64,000 nucleotides of DNA, taken from Archivesica marissinica. Its lineage: Eukaryota; Mollusca; Bivalvia; Venerida; Vesicomyidae. The first letter of the stretch is position 1. Each line of letters begins with the position of its first letter. The notes under the pieces were generated by a model that saw only the letters and a program-made list of their open reading frames with translations, searched no databases and had not been told where the DNA came from. A program made the position numbers and the translations under genes. Shown piece by piece: positions 9,849 to 21,200 of this stretch. The stretch is from positions 51,798,121 to 51,862,120 of the forward strand of contig CM026390.1 of assembly GCA_014843695.1 (NCBI GenBank), given 5' to 3'.

Positions 9849-12800
9849 GATAATGCTTGGGGAAACAGCAGCAATGCTTGGTGTGTAAGTGGTATGTAGT
9901 CAGGTGATAGTAATGCTTGGGGAAACAGCAGCAGTGTTTGGTGTGTAAGTGGTATGTAGTGAGGTGATCGTAATTGCTGGGGTAACAGCAGCAATGCTTG
10001 CTTGGTGTGTAAGTGGTATGTAGTGAGGTGATCGTAGTGCTTGGGGAAACAGCAGCAATGCTTGGTGTGTAAGTGGTATGTAGTGAGGTGATCGTAGTGC
10101 TTGGGGAAACAGCAGCAATGCTTGGTGTGTAAGTGGTATGTAGTGAGGTGATCGTAGTGCTTGGGGAAACAGCAGCAATGCTTGCTTGGTGTGTAAGTGG
10201 TATGTAGTGAGGTGATCGTAATTGCTGGGGTAACAGCAGCAATGTTGCATGGTGTGTAAGTGGTATGTAGTGAGGTGATCGTAGTGCTTGGGGAAACAGC
10301 AGCAATGCTTGGTGTGTAAGTGGTATGTAATGAGGTGATTGTAGTGCTTGGGGAAACAGCAGCATTGTTTGGTGTGTAAGGGTATGTAGTAGGTGATGTA
10401 TGCTTGGGGAAACAGCAGCATGTTGTGTGTAAGTGGTATGTAGTGAGGTGATCTAGTGTTGGGGAACAGCAGCAATGCTTGTGTGTATGGTATGTAGTGA
10501 GGTGATCGTAATGCTTGGGGAAACAGCAGCAATGCTTAGTGTGTAAGTGGTATGTAGTGAGGTGATCATAGTGCTTGGGGAAACAGCAGCAATGCTTAGT
10601 GTGTAAGTGGTATGTAGTGAGGTGATCGTAGTGCTTGGGGAAACAGCAGCAATGCTTAGTGTGTAAGTGGTATGTAGTGAGGTGATCATAGTGTTTGGGG
10701 AAACAGCAGCAATGCTTAGTGTGTAAGTGGTATGTAGTGAGGTGATCGTAGTGCTTGGGGAAACAGCAGCAATGCTTAGTGTGTAAGTGGTATGTAGTGA
10801 GGTGATCATAGTGCTTGGGGAAACAGCAGCAATGCTTAGTGTGTAAGTGGTATGTAGTGAGGTGATCGTAGTGCTTGGGGAAACAGCAGCAATGCTTAGT
10901 GTGTAAGTGGTATGTAGTGAGGTGATCATAGTGTTTGGGGAAACAGCAGCAATGCTTAGTGTGTAAGTGGTATGTAGTGAGGTGATCATAGTGCTTGGGG
11001 AAACAGCAGCAATGCTTAGTGTGTAAGTGGTATGTAGTGAGGTGATCGTAGTGCTTGGGGAAACAGCAGCAATGCTTAGTGTGTAAGTGGTATGTAGTGA
11101 GGTGATCATAGTGCTTGGGGAAACAGCAGCAATGCTTAGTGTGTAAGTGGTATGTAGTGAGGTGATCGTAGTGCTTGGGGAAACAGCAGCAATGCTTAGT
11201 GTGTAAGTGGTATGTAGTGAGGTGATCATAGTGTTTGGGGAAACAGCAGCAATGCTTAGTGTGTAAGTGGTATGTAGTGAGGTGATCATAGTGCTTGGGG
11301 AAACAGCAGCAATGCTTAGTGTGTAAGTGGTATGTAGTGAGGTGATCATAGTGCTTGGGGAAACAGCAGCAATGCTTAGTGTGTAAGTGGTATGTAGTGA
11401 GGTGATCGTAATGCTTGGGGAAACAGCAGCAATGCTTAGTGTGTAAGTGGTATGTAGTGAGGTGATCGTAATGCTTGGGGAAACAGCAGCAATGCTTAGT
11501 GTGTAAGTGGTATGTAGTGAGGTGATCGTAATGCTTGGGGTGACAGCAGCAGTGCTTGCTTAGTGTGTAAGTGATATGTAGTGAGGTGTTCGTAATGCTT
11601 TGGGAAACAGCAGCAATGCTTAGTGTGTAAGTGGTATGTAGTGAGGTGATCGTAATGCTTGGGGAAACAGCAGCAATGCTTAGTGTGTAAGTGGTATGTA
11701 GTGAGGTGATCCTAGTGCTTGGGGAAACAGCAGCAATGCTTAGTGTGTAAGTGGTATGTAGTGAGGTGATCGTAGTGCTTGGGGAAACAGCAGCAATGCT
11801 TAGTGTGTAAGTGGTATGTAGTGAGGTGATCGTAGTGCTTGGGGAAACAGCAGCAATGCTTAGTGTGTAAGTGGTATGTAGTGAGGTGATCGTAGTGCTT
11901 GGGGAAACAGCAGCAATGCTTAGTGTGTAAGTGGTATGTAGTGAGGTGATCGTAGTGCTTGGGGAAACAGCAGCAATGCTTAGTGTGTAAGTGGTATGTA
12001 GTGAGGTGATCGTAGTGCTTGGGGAAACAGCAGCAATGCTTAGTGTGTAAGTGGTATGTAGTGAGGTGATCGTAGTGCTTGGGGAAACAGCAGCAATGCT
12101 TAGTGTGTAAGTGGTATGTAGTGAGGTGATCGTAGTGCTTGGGGAAACAGCAGCAATGCTTAGTGTGTAAGTGGTATGTAGTGAGGTGATCGTAGTGCTT
12201 GGGGAAACAGCAGCAATGCTTAGTGTGTAAGTGGTATGTAGTGAGGTGATCGTAGTGCTTGGGGAAACAGCAGCAATGCTTAGTGTGTAAGTGGTATGTA
12301 GTGAGGTGATCGTAGTGTTTGGGGATACAGCAGCAATGCTTAGTGTGTAAGTGGTATGTAGTGAGGTGATCGTAATGCTTGGGGAAACAGCAGCAATGCT
12401 TAGTGTGTAAATGGTATGTAGTGAGGTGATCGTAATGCTTGGGGAAACAGCAGCAATGCTTAGTGTGTAAGTGGTATGTAGTGAGGTGATCGTAGTGCTT
12501 GGGGAAACAGCAGCAATGCTTAGTGTGTAAGTGGTATGTAGTGAGGTGATCGTAGTGCTTGGGGAAACAGCAGCAATGCTTAGTGTGTAAGTGGTATGTA
12601 GTGAGGTGATCGTAGTGTTTGGGGATACAGCAGCAATGCTTAGTGTGTAAGTGGTATGTAGTGAGGTGATCGTAATGCTTGGGGAAACAGCAGCAATGCT
12701 TAGTGTGTAAATGGTATGTAGTGAGGTGATCGTAATGCTTGGGGAAACAGCAGCAATGCTTAGTGTGTAAGTGGTATGTAGTGAGGTGATCGTAGTGCTT

Positions 12801-15115
12801 GGGGAAACAGCAGCAATGCTTAGTGTGTAAGTGGTATGTAGTGAGGTGATCGTAGTGCTTGGGGAAACAGCAGCAATGCTTAGTGTGTAAGTGGTATGTA
12901 GTGAGGTGATCGTAGTGCTTGGGGAAACAGCAGCAATGCTTAGTGTGTAAGTGGTATGTAGTGAGGTGATCGTAGTGCTTGGGGAAACAGCAGCAATGCT
13001 TAGTGTGTAAGTGGTATGTAGTGAGGTGATCGTAGTGCTTGGGGAAACAGCAGCAATGCTTAGTGTGTAAGTGGTATGTAGTGAGGTGATCGTAGTGTTT
13101 GGGGAAACAGCAGCAATGCTTAGTGTGTAAGTGGTATGTAGTGAGGTGATCGTAATGCTTGGGGAAACAGCAGCAATGCTTAGTGTGTAAATGGTATGTA
13201 GTGAGGTGATCGTAATGCTTGGGGAAACAGCAGCAATGCTTAGTGTGTAAGTGGTATGTAGTGAGGTGATCGTAGTGCTTGGGGAAACAGCAGCAATGCT
13301 TAGTGTGTAAGTGGTATGTAGTGAGGTGATCGTAGTGCTTGGGGAAACAGCAGCAATGCTTAGTGTGTAAGTGGTATGTAGTGAGGTGATCGTAGTGCTT
13401 GGGGAAACAGCAGCAATGCTTAGTGTGTAAGTGGTATGTAGTGAGGTGATCGTAGTGCTTGGGGAAACAGCAGCAATGCTTAGTGTGTAAGTGGTATGTA
13501 GTGAGGTGATCGTAGTGCTTGGGGAAACAGCAGCAATGCTTAGTGTGTAAGTGGTATGTAGTGAGGTGATCGTAGTGCTTGGGGAAACAGCAGCAATGCT
13601 TAGTGTGTAAGTGGTATGTAGTGAGGTGATCGTAGTGCTTGGGGAAACAGCAGCAATGCTTAGTGTGTAAGTGGTATGTAGTGAGGTGATCGTAGTGCTT
13701 GGGGAAACAGCAGCAATGCTTAGTGTGTAAGTGGTATGTAGTGAGGTGATCGTAGTGCTTGGGGAAACAGCAGCAATGCTTAGTGTGTAAGTGGTATGTA
13801 GTGAGGTGATCGTAATGCTTGGGGAAACAGCAGCAATGCTTAGTGTGTAAATGGTATGTAGTGAGGTGATCGTAATGCTTGGGGAAACAGCAGCAATGCT
13901 TAGTGTGTAAGTGGTATGTAGTGAGGTGATCGTAGTGCTTGGGGAAACAGCAGCAATGCTTAGTGTGTAAGTGGTATGTAGTGAGGTGATCGTAGTGCTT
14001 GGGGAAACAGCAGCAATGCTTAGTGTGTAAGTGGTATGTAGTGAGGTGATCGTAGTGTTTGGGGATACAGCAGCAATGCTTAGTGTGTAAGTGGTATGTA
14101 GTGAGGTGATCGTAATGCTTGGGGAAACAGCAGCAATGCTTAGTGTGTAAATGGTATGTAGTGAGGTGATCGTAATGCTTGGGGAAACAGCAGCAATGCT
14201 TAGTGTGTAAGTGGTATGTAGTGAGGTGATCGTAGTGCTTGGGGAAACAGCAGCAATGCTTAGTGTGTAAGTGGTATGTAGTGAGGTGATCGTAGTGCTT
14301 GGGGAAACAGCAGCAATGCTTAGTGTGTAAGTGGTATGTAGTGAGGTGATCGTAGTGCTTGGGGAAACAGCAGCAATGCTTAGTGTGTAAGTGGTATGTA
14401 GTGTGGTGATCGTAGTGCTTGGGGAAACAGCAGCAATGCTTAGTGTGTAAGAGGTATGTAGTGAGGTGATCGTAGTGCTTGGGGAAACAGCAGCAATGCT
14501 TAGTGTGTAAGTGGTATGTAGTGAGGTGATCGTAGTGTTTGGGGATACAGCAGCAATGCTTAGTGTGTAAGTGGTATGTAGTGAGGTGATCGTAATGCTT
14601 GGGGAAACAGCAGCAATGCTTAGTGTGTAAATGGTATGTAGTGAGGTGATCGTAATGCTTGGGGAAACAGCAGCAATGCTTAGTGTGTAAGTGGTATGTA
14701 GTGAGGTGATCGTAGTGCTTGGGGAAACAGCAGCAATGCTTAGTGTGTAAGTGGTATGTAGTGAGGTGATCGTAGTGCTTGGGGAAACAGCAGCAATGCT
14801 TAGTGTGTAAGTGGTATGTAGTGAGGTGATCGTAGTGTTTGGGGATACAGCAGCAATGCTTAGTGTGTAAGTGGTATGTAGTGAGGTGATCGTAATGCTT
14901 GGGGAAACAGCAGCAATGCTTAGTGTGTAAGTGGTATGTAGTGAGGTGATCGTAGTGCTTGGGGAAACAGCAGCAATGCTTAGTGTGTAAGTGGTATGTA
15001 GTGAGGTGATCGTAGTGCTTGGGGAAACAGCAGCAATGCTTAGTGTGTAAGTGGTATGTAGTGAGGTGATCGTAGTGCTTGGGGAAACAGCAGCAATGCT
15101 TAGTGTGTAAGTGGT
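9849..15115. repeat. 60-bp satellite, about 88 copies
   Basis: The monomer contains gcttggggaaacagcagcaa, then tgcttagtgtgtaagtggta and tgtagtgaggtgatcgta. The period is exactly 60 bp over long stretches. Left-edge copies (9,849-10,500) have other forms (cttggtgtgtaag, ttgctggggtaac) and unit-length changes. Five-unit (300-bp) higher-order blocks are visible at 10,801-11,400, marked by gatcata and gtgtttgg variants, and at 12,301-12,900, marked by ggggata and taaatgg variants. One minus-strand frame is stop-free through each regular stretch (a 20-residue repeat), because the period is a multiple of three. Confidence 0.97.
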
Positions 15116-16545
15116 ACTAATGTAGGCTACTTTGATATTAAATCAAGGGTATGTAACTAATGTATTTCTATATTAAATCAAGGGTATGTAACTAATGTAT
15201 TTTTATATTAAATCAAGGGTATATAACTAATGTATTTTTATATTAAATCAAGGGTATGTAACTAATGTATTTTTATATTAAATCAAGGGTATGTAACTAA
15301 TGTATTTTTATATTAAATCAAGGGTATGTAACTAATGTATTTTTTTATTAAATCAAGGGTATGTAACTAATGTATTTCTATATTAAATCAAGGTATGTAA
15401 CTAATATATTTCTATATTATATCAAGGGTATGTAACTACTAATGTATTTCTGTATTAAATCAAGGGTATGTAACTAATGTATTTCTATATTAAATCAAGG
15501 GTATGTAACTAATGTATTTCTATATTAAATCAAGGGTATGTAACTAATGTATTTCTCTATTAAATCAAGGGTATGTAACTAATGTATTTCTATATTAAAT
15601 CAAGGGTATGTAACTAATGTATTTCTATATTAAATCAAGGGTATGTAACTAATGTATTTCTATATTAAATCAAGGGTATGTAACTAATGTATTTCTATAT
15701 TAAATCAAGGGTATGTAACTAATGTATTTCTATATTAAATCAAGGGTATGTAACTAATGTATTTCTATATTAAATCAAGGGTATGTAACTAATGTATTTC
15801 TATATTAAATCAAGGGTATGTAACTAATGTATTTCTATATTAAATCAAGGGTATGTAACTAATGTATTTCTATATTAAATCAAGGGTATGTAACTAATGT
15901 ATTTCTATATTAAATCAAGGGTATGTAACTAATGTATTTCTATATTAAATCAAGGGTATGTAACTAATGTATTTCTATATTAAATCAAGGGTATGTAACT
16001 AATGTATTTCTATATTAAATCAAGGGTATGTAACTAATGTATTTCTATATTAAATCAAGTTTATGTAACTAATGTATTTCTATATTAAATCAAGGGTATG
16101 TAACTAATGTATTTCTATATTAAATCAAGGGTATGTAACTAATGTATTTCTATATTAAATCAAGGGTATGTAACTAATGTATTCCTATATTAAATCAAGG
16201 GTATGTAACTAATGTATTTCTATATTAAATCAAGGGTATGTAACTAATGTATTTTTATATTAAATCAAGGGTATGTAACTAATGTATTCCTATATTAAAT
16301 CAAGGGTATGTAACTAATGTATTTCTATATTAAATCAAGGGTATGTAACTAATGTATTTCTATATTAAATCAAGGGTATTGAACTGTGTCATTTTTATAT
16401 TACATCAATGGTTTGGACCTGTGTCATTTTATATTATATCACTGGTTTGGAACTATGTCATTTTGATATTAAATCAATGGTTTGGAACACAGTGAGTTTG
16501 GTATTAAATACATATTCAGTAACACAGTCAATTTGGTATAACAAG
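15116..16545. repeat. 35-bp A/T-rich satellite, about 40 copies
   Basis: The monomer contains gtatgtaactaatgtatttc and tatattaaatcaaggg, with period 35 bp. Copies from about 15,430 to 16,370 are nearly identical. The left edge carries atttttatatt variants. The right edge (16,375-16,545) decays through forms such as tcaatggtttggaac. It abuts the 60-bp satellite directly, with about 20 bp of transition at 15,115-15,135. Confidence 0.95.
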
Positions 16546-17019
16546 CAAGTGTTTGGAACGAAGTAAGAACGATAAGCTGTCAGTATTACACAGAAATCCA
16601 AACAACATCACCATCAATAAAATAACAGTAATAAAGATATTATATTGCCGTCCCCGATCCGGGGGAAAACTACTTAGACGCATGGTAAGAACTGCGTATT
16701 GCCACAGATCACCACAGGACTACGGAGAATTAGTCAGACATAATAACATATACCGTAAACAATTTGCTGAGTAATCTGTTTGATGTTGTAGACATTGTCA
16801 AAAGTGTTATTTATTGGGTGAGGTCACCGCTCAGTTATTGCGGCTTACATTTATTATAGTACTATCATATAATCTGTATTGTTAAATAAGACAGTTTTAA
16901 ACTATGAACGTCTAACTGATTATTTACTGAGATATACCTCTTCATTCTCATCAGATCTTGCGGAGTGATTAAGTCATAGCTTGTAGTTGTTACCGAGTCA
17001 GGCTAGATACTACGTATAT
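16546..17019. other. Unique spacer, no gene seen
   Basis: A 73-codon plus-strand open frame at 16,553-16,774 has no recognisable domain. I regard it as chance. Confidence 0.5.
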
Positions 17020-17128
17020 GATATAAGCCGAAAACGATCCAATATGTAAAATATAGGACTGTGTGAGGCGCGTAGCGCCGAAGACAGTACCAATAGTTTA
17101 CATATTGGATCCGTTTGAGGCTTATATC
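17020..17128. repeat. Long nested hairpin (109 bp)
   Basis: The left arm 17,020-17,050 (gatataagcc...aatatgtaaa) pairs with the right arm 17,097-17,128 (tttacatattgg...ggcttatatc), with only a few mismatches and one bulge. Inside, actgt (17,058-17,062) pairs with acagt (17,084-17,088). At the tip ggcgc (17,067-17,071) pairs with gcgcc (17,075-17,079) around a 3-nt loop. The G/C-rich tip in A/T-rich surroundings is notable. It could be a miniature foldback transposon or a structured RNA. No TA or other target duplication was evident. Confidence 0.8.
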
Positions 17129-17699
17129 TTACTTAAAATACGCAATTATATAACAAAATCCTACTAATTAAGAATGTTAATTTCGTACATGTACTAGTAG
17201 GAATTAATATAACCAGTCCAATATTAAATAATAATGGACTGCAAGTACAAAGGTATGACATCACGATAGTGTTTTAAATCAACCGACAAGGTGACAACAG
17301 GTACGTAGACTCAATGACGTATATGTTGTCGACTAGCAACATGTACAGTTTTCACTCAGCGAATCCCAACTACTAGTATGTAGACAGGAACAGCCACCAA
17401 CCCTTGTACTGCGCCATAACGAAACGAACCAGGTTTATAAACGGCCCTGTTGACGCAACAGATCCATTGTCCATTGTTGTTCATTTGGTCATCATATATG
17501 ATAGAAGTTTAGCCCATAACCTCGGCACACATGAAACAAGTGGCCAACATTACCCACAGTTGGAAGATATGCCAAGGGCACATGAACTCATCTAATGATG
17601 TTCAAGTGAAAGAGTACAACTTTTATCATTATTTGTTTTCATGACAACGGTGAATGTTGTCCGAATATTTTTAATAACTACAAACATTTGATACATTTG
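17129..17699. other. Unique spacer, no gene seen
   Basis: A 63-codon open frame at 17,404-17,595 has no recognisable domain. No RNA gene or transposon end is identified. Confidence 0.5.
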
Positions 17700-17895
17700 T
17701 GGAGGGCCGTAACTAATGTTGTTAAACGTTGTGGTCCAGCCCATTTACTCCAACGTATATTGACAATTATTGCGCAAACAATGCCAGAAAACAAGAATCA
17801 TATAATCATACATAACTATGCACTTTTGTTCATTGGTACATATTGTACAATGTACATTGAATATTTAAAATGCAATATAATCTGATTAAATTAAA
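17700..17895 (+). repeat. Dispersed repeat R2, copy 2
   Basis: tggagggccgtaactaatg, then ttgttaaacgttgtggtcc and agcccattta align with the R2 copy at 9,282. The A/T-rich downstream part is diverged. A 65-codon open frame at 17,688-17,885 overlaps it and is not supported as a gene. Confidence 0.55.
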
Positions 17896-18280
17896 TGTCA
17901 TACATGCGTGATACTGGGGCATCCAGAGTGCATTACGGAATAACAATTACAACGCCATCATCGATAATTATTTGATATATTTCGAGTTCATGCAGAGATC
18001 ACGTGCTTTATGTTGTGACAATGTAACAGGGGACCGTGTTTTTGTAAATTAACGCTTAGACAAACCAAACTATGGTATGTTGGGTTTAGATTAGAAGGAG
18101 TTTGTTCAATTGCTCCTTTCCAGATGCATGTTTGTATGTTACACGATTAACACTTTCAACACAGACTTCTGAGGTTCCATGTACCATAGCGAACGTTTAA
18201 TATACTGTTTCTAGTTTTATTGAAATGACATGCAGAAACAAATGTGCTGCTTCAACAATGACAACATGTAGCACATCGAA
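17896..18280. other. Unique spacer, no gene seen
   Basis: No coding region, RNA gene or repeat is recognised before the satellite begins. Confidence 0.5.
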
Positions 18281-21200
18281 GAAAACCACCGATATAAGTC
18301 ACAGTCACCAAGTGTATCTCATCAGAATAAATCATCGATAACAGTAACCAAGTGTATCTCATCAGAATAAATCATGGATAACAGTAACCAAGTGTATCTC
18401 ATCAGAGTAGATCACCGATAACAGTAACCAAGTGTATCTCATCAGAGTAAATCACCTATAAGAGTAACCAAGTGTATCTCATCAGAGTAAATCATGGATA
18501 ACAGTAACCAAGTGTATCTCATCAGAGTAGATCACCAATAACAGTAACCAAGTGTATCTCATCAGAGTAGATCACCAATAACAGTAACCAAGTGTATCTC
18601 ATCAGAGTAGATCACCGATAACAGTAACCAAGTGTATCTCATCAGAGTAGATCACCAATAACAGTAACCAAGTGTATCTCATCAGAGTAGATCACCGATA
18701 ACAGTAACCAAGTGTATCTCATCAGAGTAGATCACCGATAACAGTAACCAAGTGTATCTCATCAGAGTAAATCAGCGATAACAGTAACCAAGTGTATCTC
18801 ATCAGAGTAGATCACCGATAACAGTAACCAAGTGTATCTCATCAGAGTAAATCACCGATAACAGTAACCAAGTGTATCTCATCAGAGTAATTCAGCGAAA
18901 ACAGTAACAAAGTGTATCTCATCAGAGTAAATCACCGATAACAGTAACCAAGTGTATCTCATCAGATTAAATCAGCGATGACAGTAACCAAGTGTATCTC
19001 ATCAGAGTAAATCACCTATAACAGTAACCAAGTGTATCTCATCAGAGTAAATCATGGATAACAGTAACCAAGTGTATCTCATCAGAGTAAATCACCGATA
19101 GCAGTAACCAAGTGTATCTCATCAGAGTAAATCATGGATAACAGTAACCAAGTGTATCTCATCAGAGTAAATCATCGATAACAGTAACCAAGTGTATCTC
19201 ATCAGAATAAATCATCGATAGCAGTAACCAAGTGTATCTCATCAGAATAAATCATCGATAGCAGTAACCAAGTGTATCTCATCAGAGTAAATCATGGATA
19301 GCAGTAACCAAGTGTATCTCATCAGAGTAAATCATGGATAGCAGTAACCAAGTGTATCTCATCAGAATAAATCATCGATAACAGTAACCAAGTGTATCTG
19401 ATCAGAGTAAATCACCGATAGCAGTAACCAAGTGTATCTCATCAGAGTAAATCACCGATAACAGTAACCAAGTGTATCTCATCAGAGTAAATCACCGATA
19501 GCAGTAACCAAGTGTATCTCATCAGAGTAGATCACCAATAACAGTAACCAAGTGTATCTCATCAGAGTAGGTCACCAATAACAGTAACCAAGTGTATCTC
19601 ATCAGAGTAGATCACCAATAACAGTAACCAAGTGTATCTCATCAGAGTAGATCACCAATAACAGTAATCAAGTGTATCTCATCAGAGTATATCATCGATA
19701 ACAGTAACCAAGTGTATCTCATCAGAGTAGATCACCAATAACAGTAACCAAGTGTATCTCATCAGAGTAGATCACCAATAACAGTAACCAAGTGTATCTC
19801 ATCAGAGTAAATCATCGATAACAGTAACCAAGTGTATCTCATCAGAGTAGATCACCAATAACAGTAACCAAGTGTATCTCATCAGAGTAGATCACCGATA
19901 ACAGTAACCAAGTGTATCTCATCAGAATAAATCAGCGATAACAGTAACCAAGTGTATCTCATCAGAATAAATCAGCGATAACAGTAACCAAGTGTATCTC
20001 ATCAGAATAAATCATGGATAACAGTAACCAAGTGTATCTCATCAGAATAAATCATCGATAACAGTAACCAAGTGTATCTCATCAGAGTAGATCACCAATA
20101 AGAGTAACCAAGTGTATCTCATCAGAATAAATCAGCGATAACAGTAACCAAGTGTATCTCATCAGAGTAGATCACCAATAACAGTAACCAAGTGTATCTC
20201 ATCAGAATAAATCAGCGATAACAGTAACCAAGTGTATCTCATCAGAGTAAATCAGCGATAACAGTAACCAAGTGTATCTCATCAGAGTAAATCACCAATA
20301 ACAGTAACCAAGTGTATCTCATCAGAATAAATCATCGATAACAGTTACCAAGTGTACTCATCAGAGTAAATCACCAATAACAGTAACCAAGTGTATCTCA
20401 TCAGAATAAATCATCGATAACAGTAACCAAGTGTATCTCATCAGAGTAAATCACCGATAACAGTAACCAAGTGTATCTCATCAGAGTAAATCATGGATAA
20501 CAGTAACCAAGTGTATCTCATCAGAGTAGATCACCGATAACAGTAACCAAGTGTATCTCATCAGAGTAGATCACCGATAACAGTAACCAAGTGTATCTCA
20601 TCAGAGTAGATCACCAATAACAGTAACCAAGTGTATCTCATCAGAGTAAATCACCTATAACAGTAACCAAGTGTATCTCATCAGAGTAAATCATGGATAA
20701 CAGTAACCAAGTGTATCTCATCAGAGTAGATCACCGATAACAGAAACCAAGTGTATCTCATTAGAGTAAATCACCTATAACAGTAACCAAGTGTATCTCA
20801 TCAGAGTAAATCATGGATAACAGTAACCAAGTGTATCTCATCAGAGTAAATCACCAATAACAGTAACCAAGTGTATCTCATCAGAGTAAATCACCTATAA
20901 CAGTAACCAAATGTATCTCATCAGAGTAAATCATGGATAACAGTAACCAAGTGTATCTCATCAGAGTAGATCACCAATAGCAGTAACCAAGTGTATCTCA
21001 TCAGAGTAAATCATGGATAACAGTAATCAAGTGTATCTCATCAGAGTAGATCACCGATAACAGTAACCAAGTGTATCTCATCAGAGTAAATCACCTATAA
21101 CAGTAACCAAGTGTATCTCATCAGAGTAAATCATGGATAACAGTAACCAAGTGTATCTCATCAGAGTAGATCACCAATAACAGTAACCAAGTGTATCTCA

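Noticed and set aside
10453..11349. A 298-codon frame with a 20-residue repeat as a secreted repeat protein
   Set aside because: It arises because the 60-bp period is a multiple of three and one frame lacks stops. The frame continues outside the ATG limits and breaks only at unit-length changes.
15116..16545. Telomeric or subtelomeric repeat
   Set aside because: The 35-bp unit contains no TTAGGG-type motif, and unique and other satellite DNA lies on both sides.
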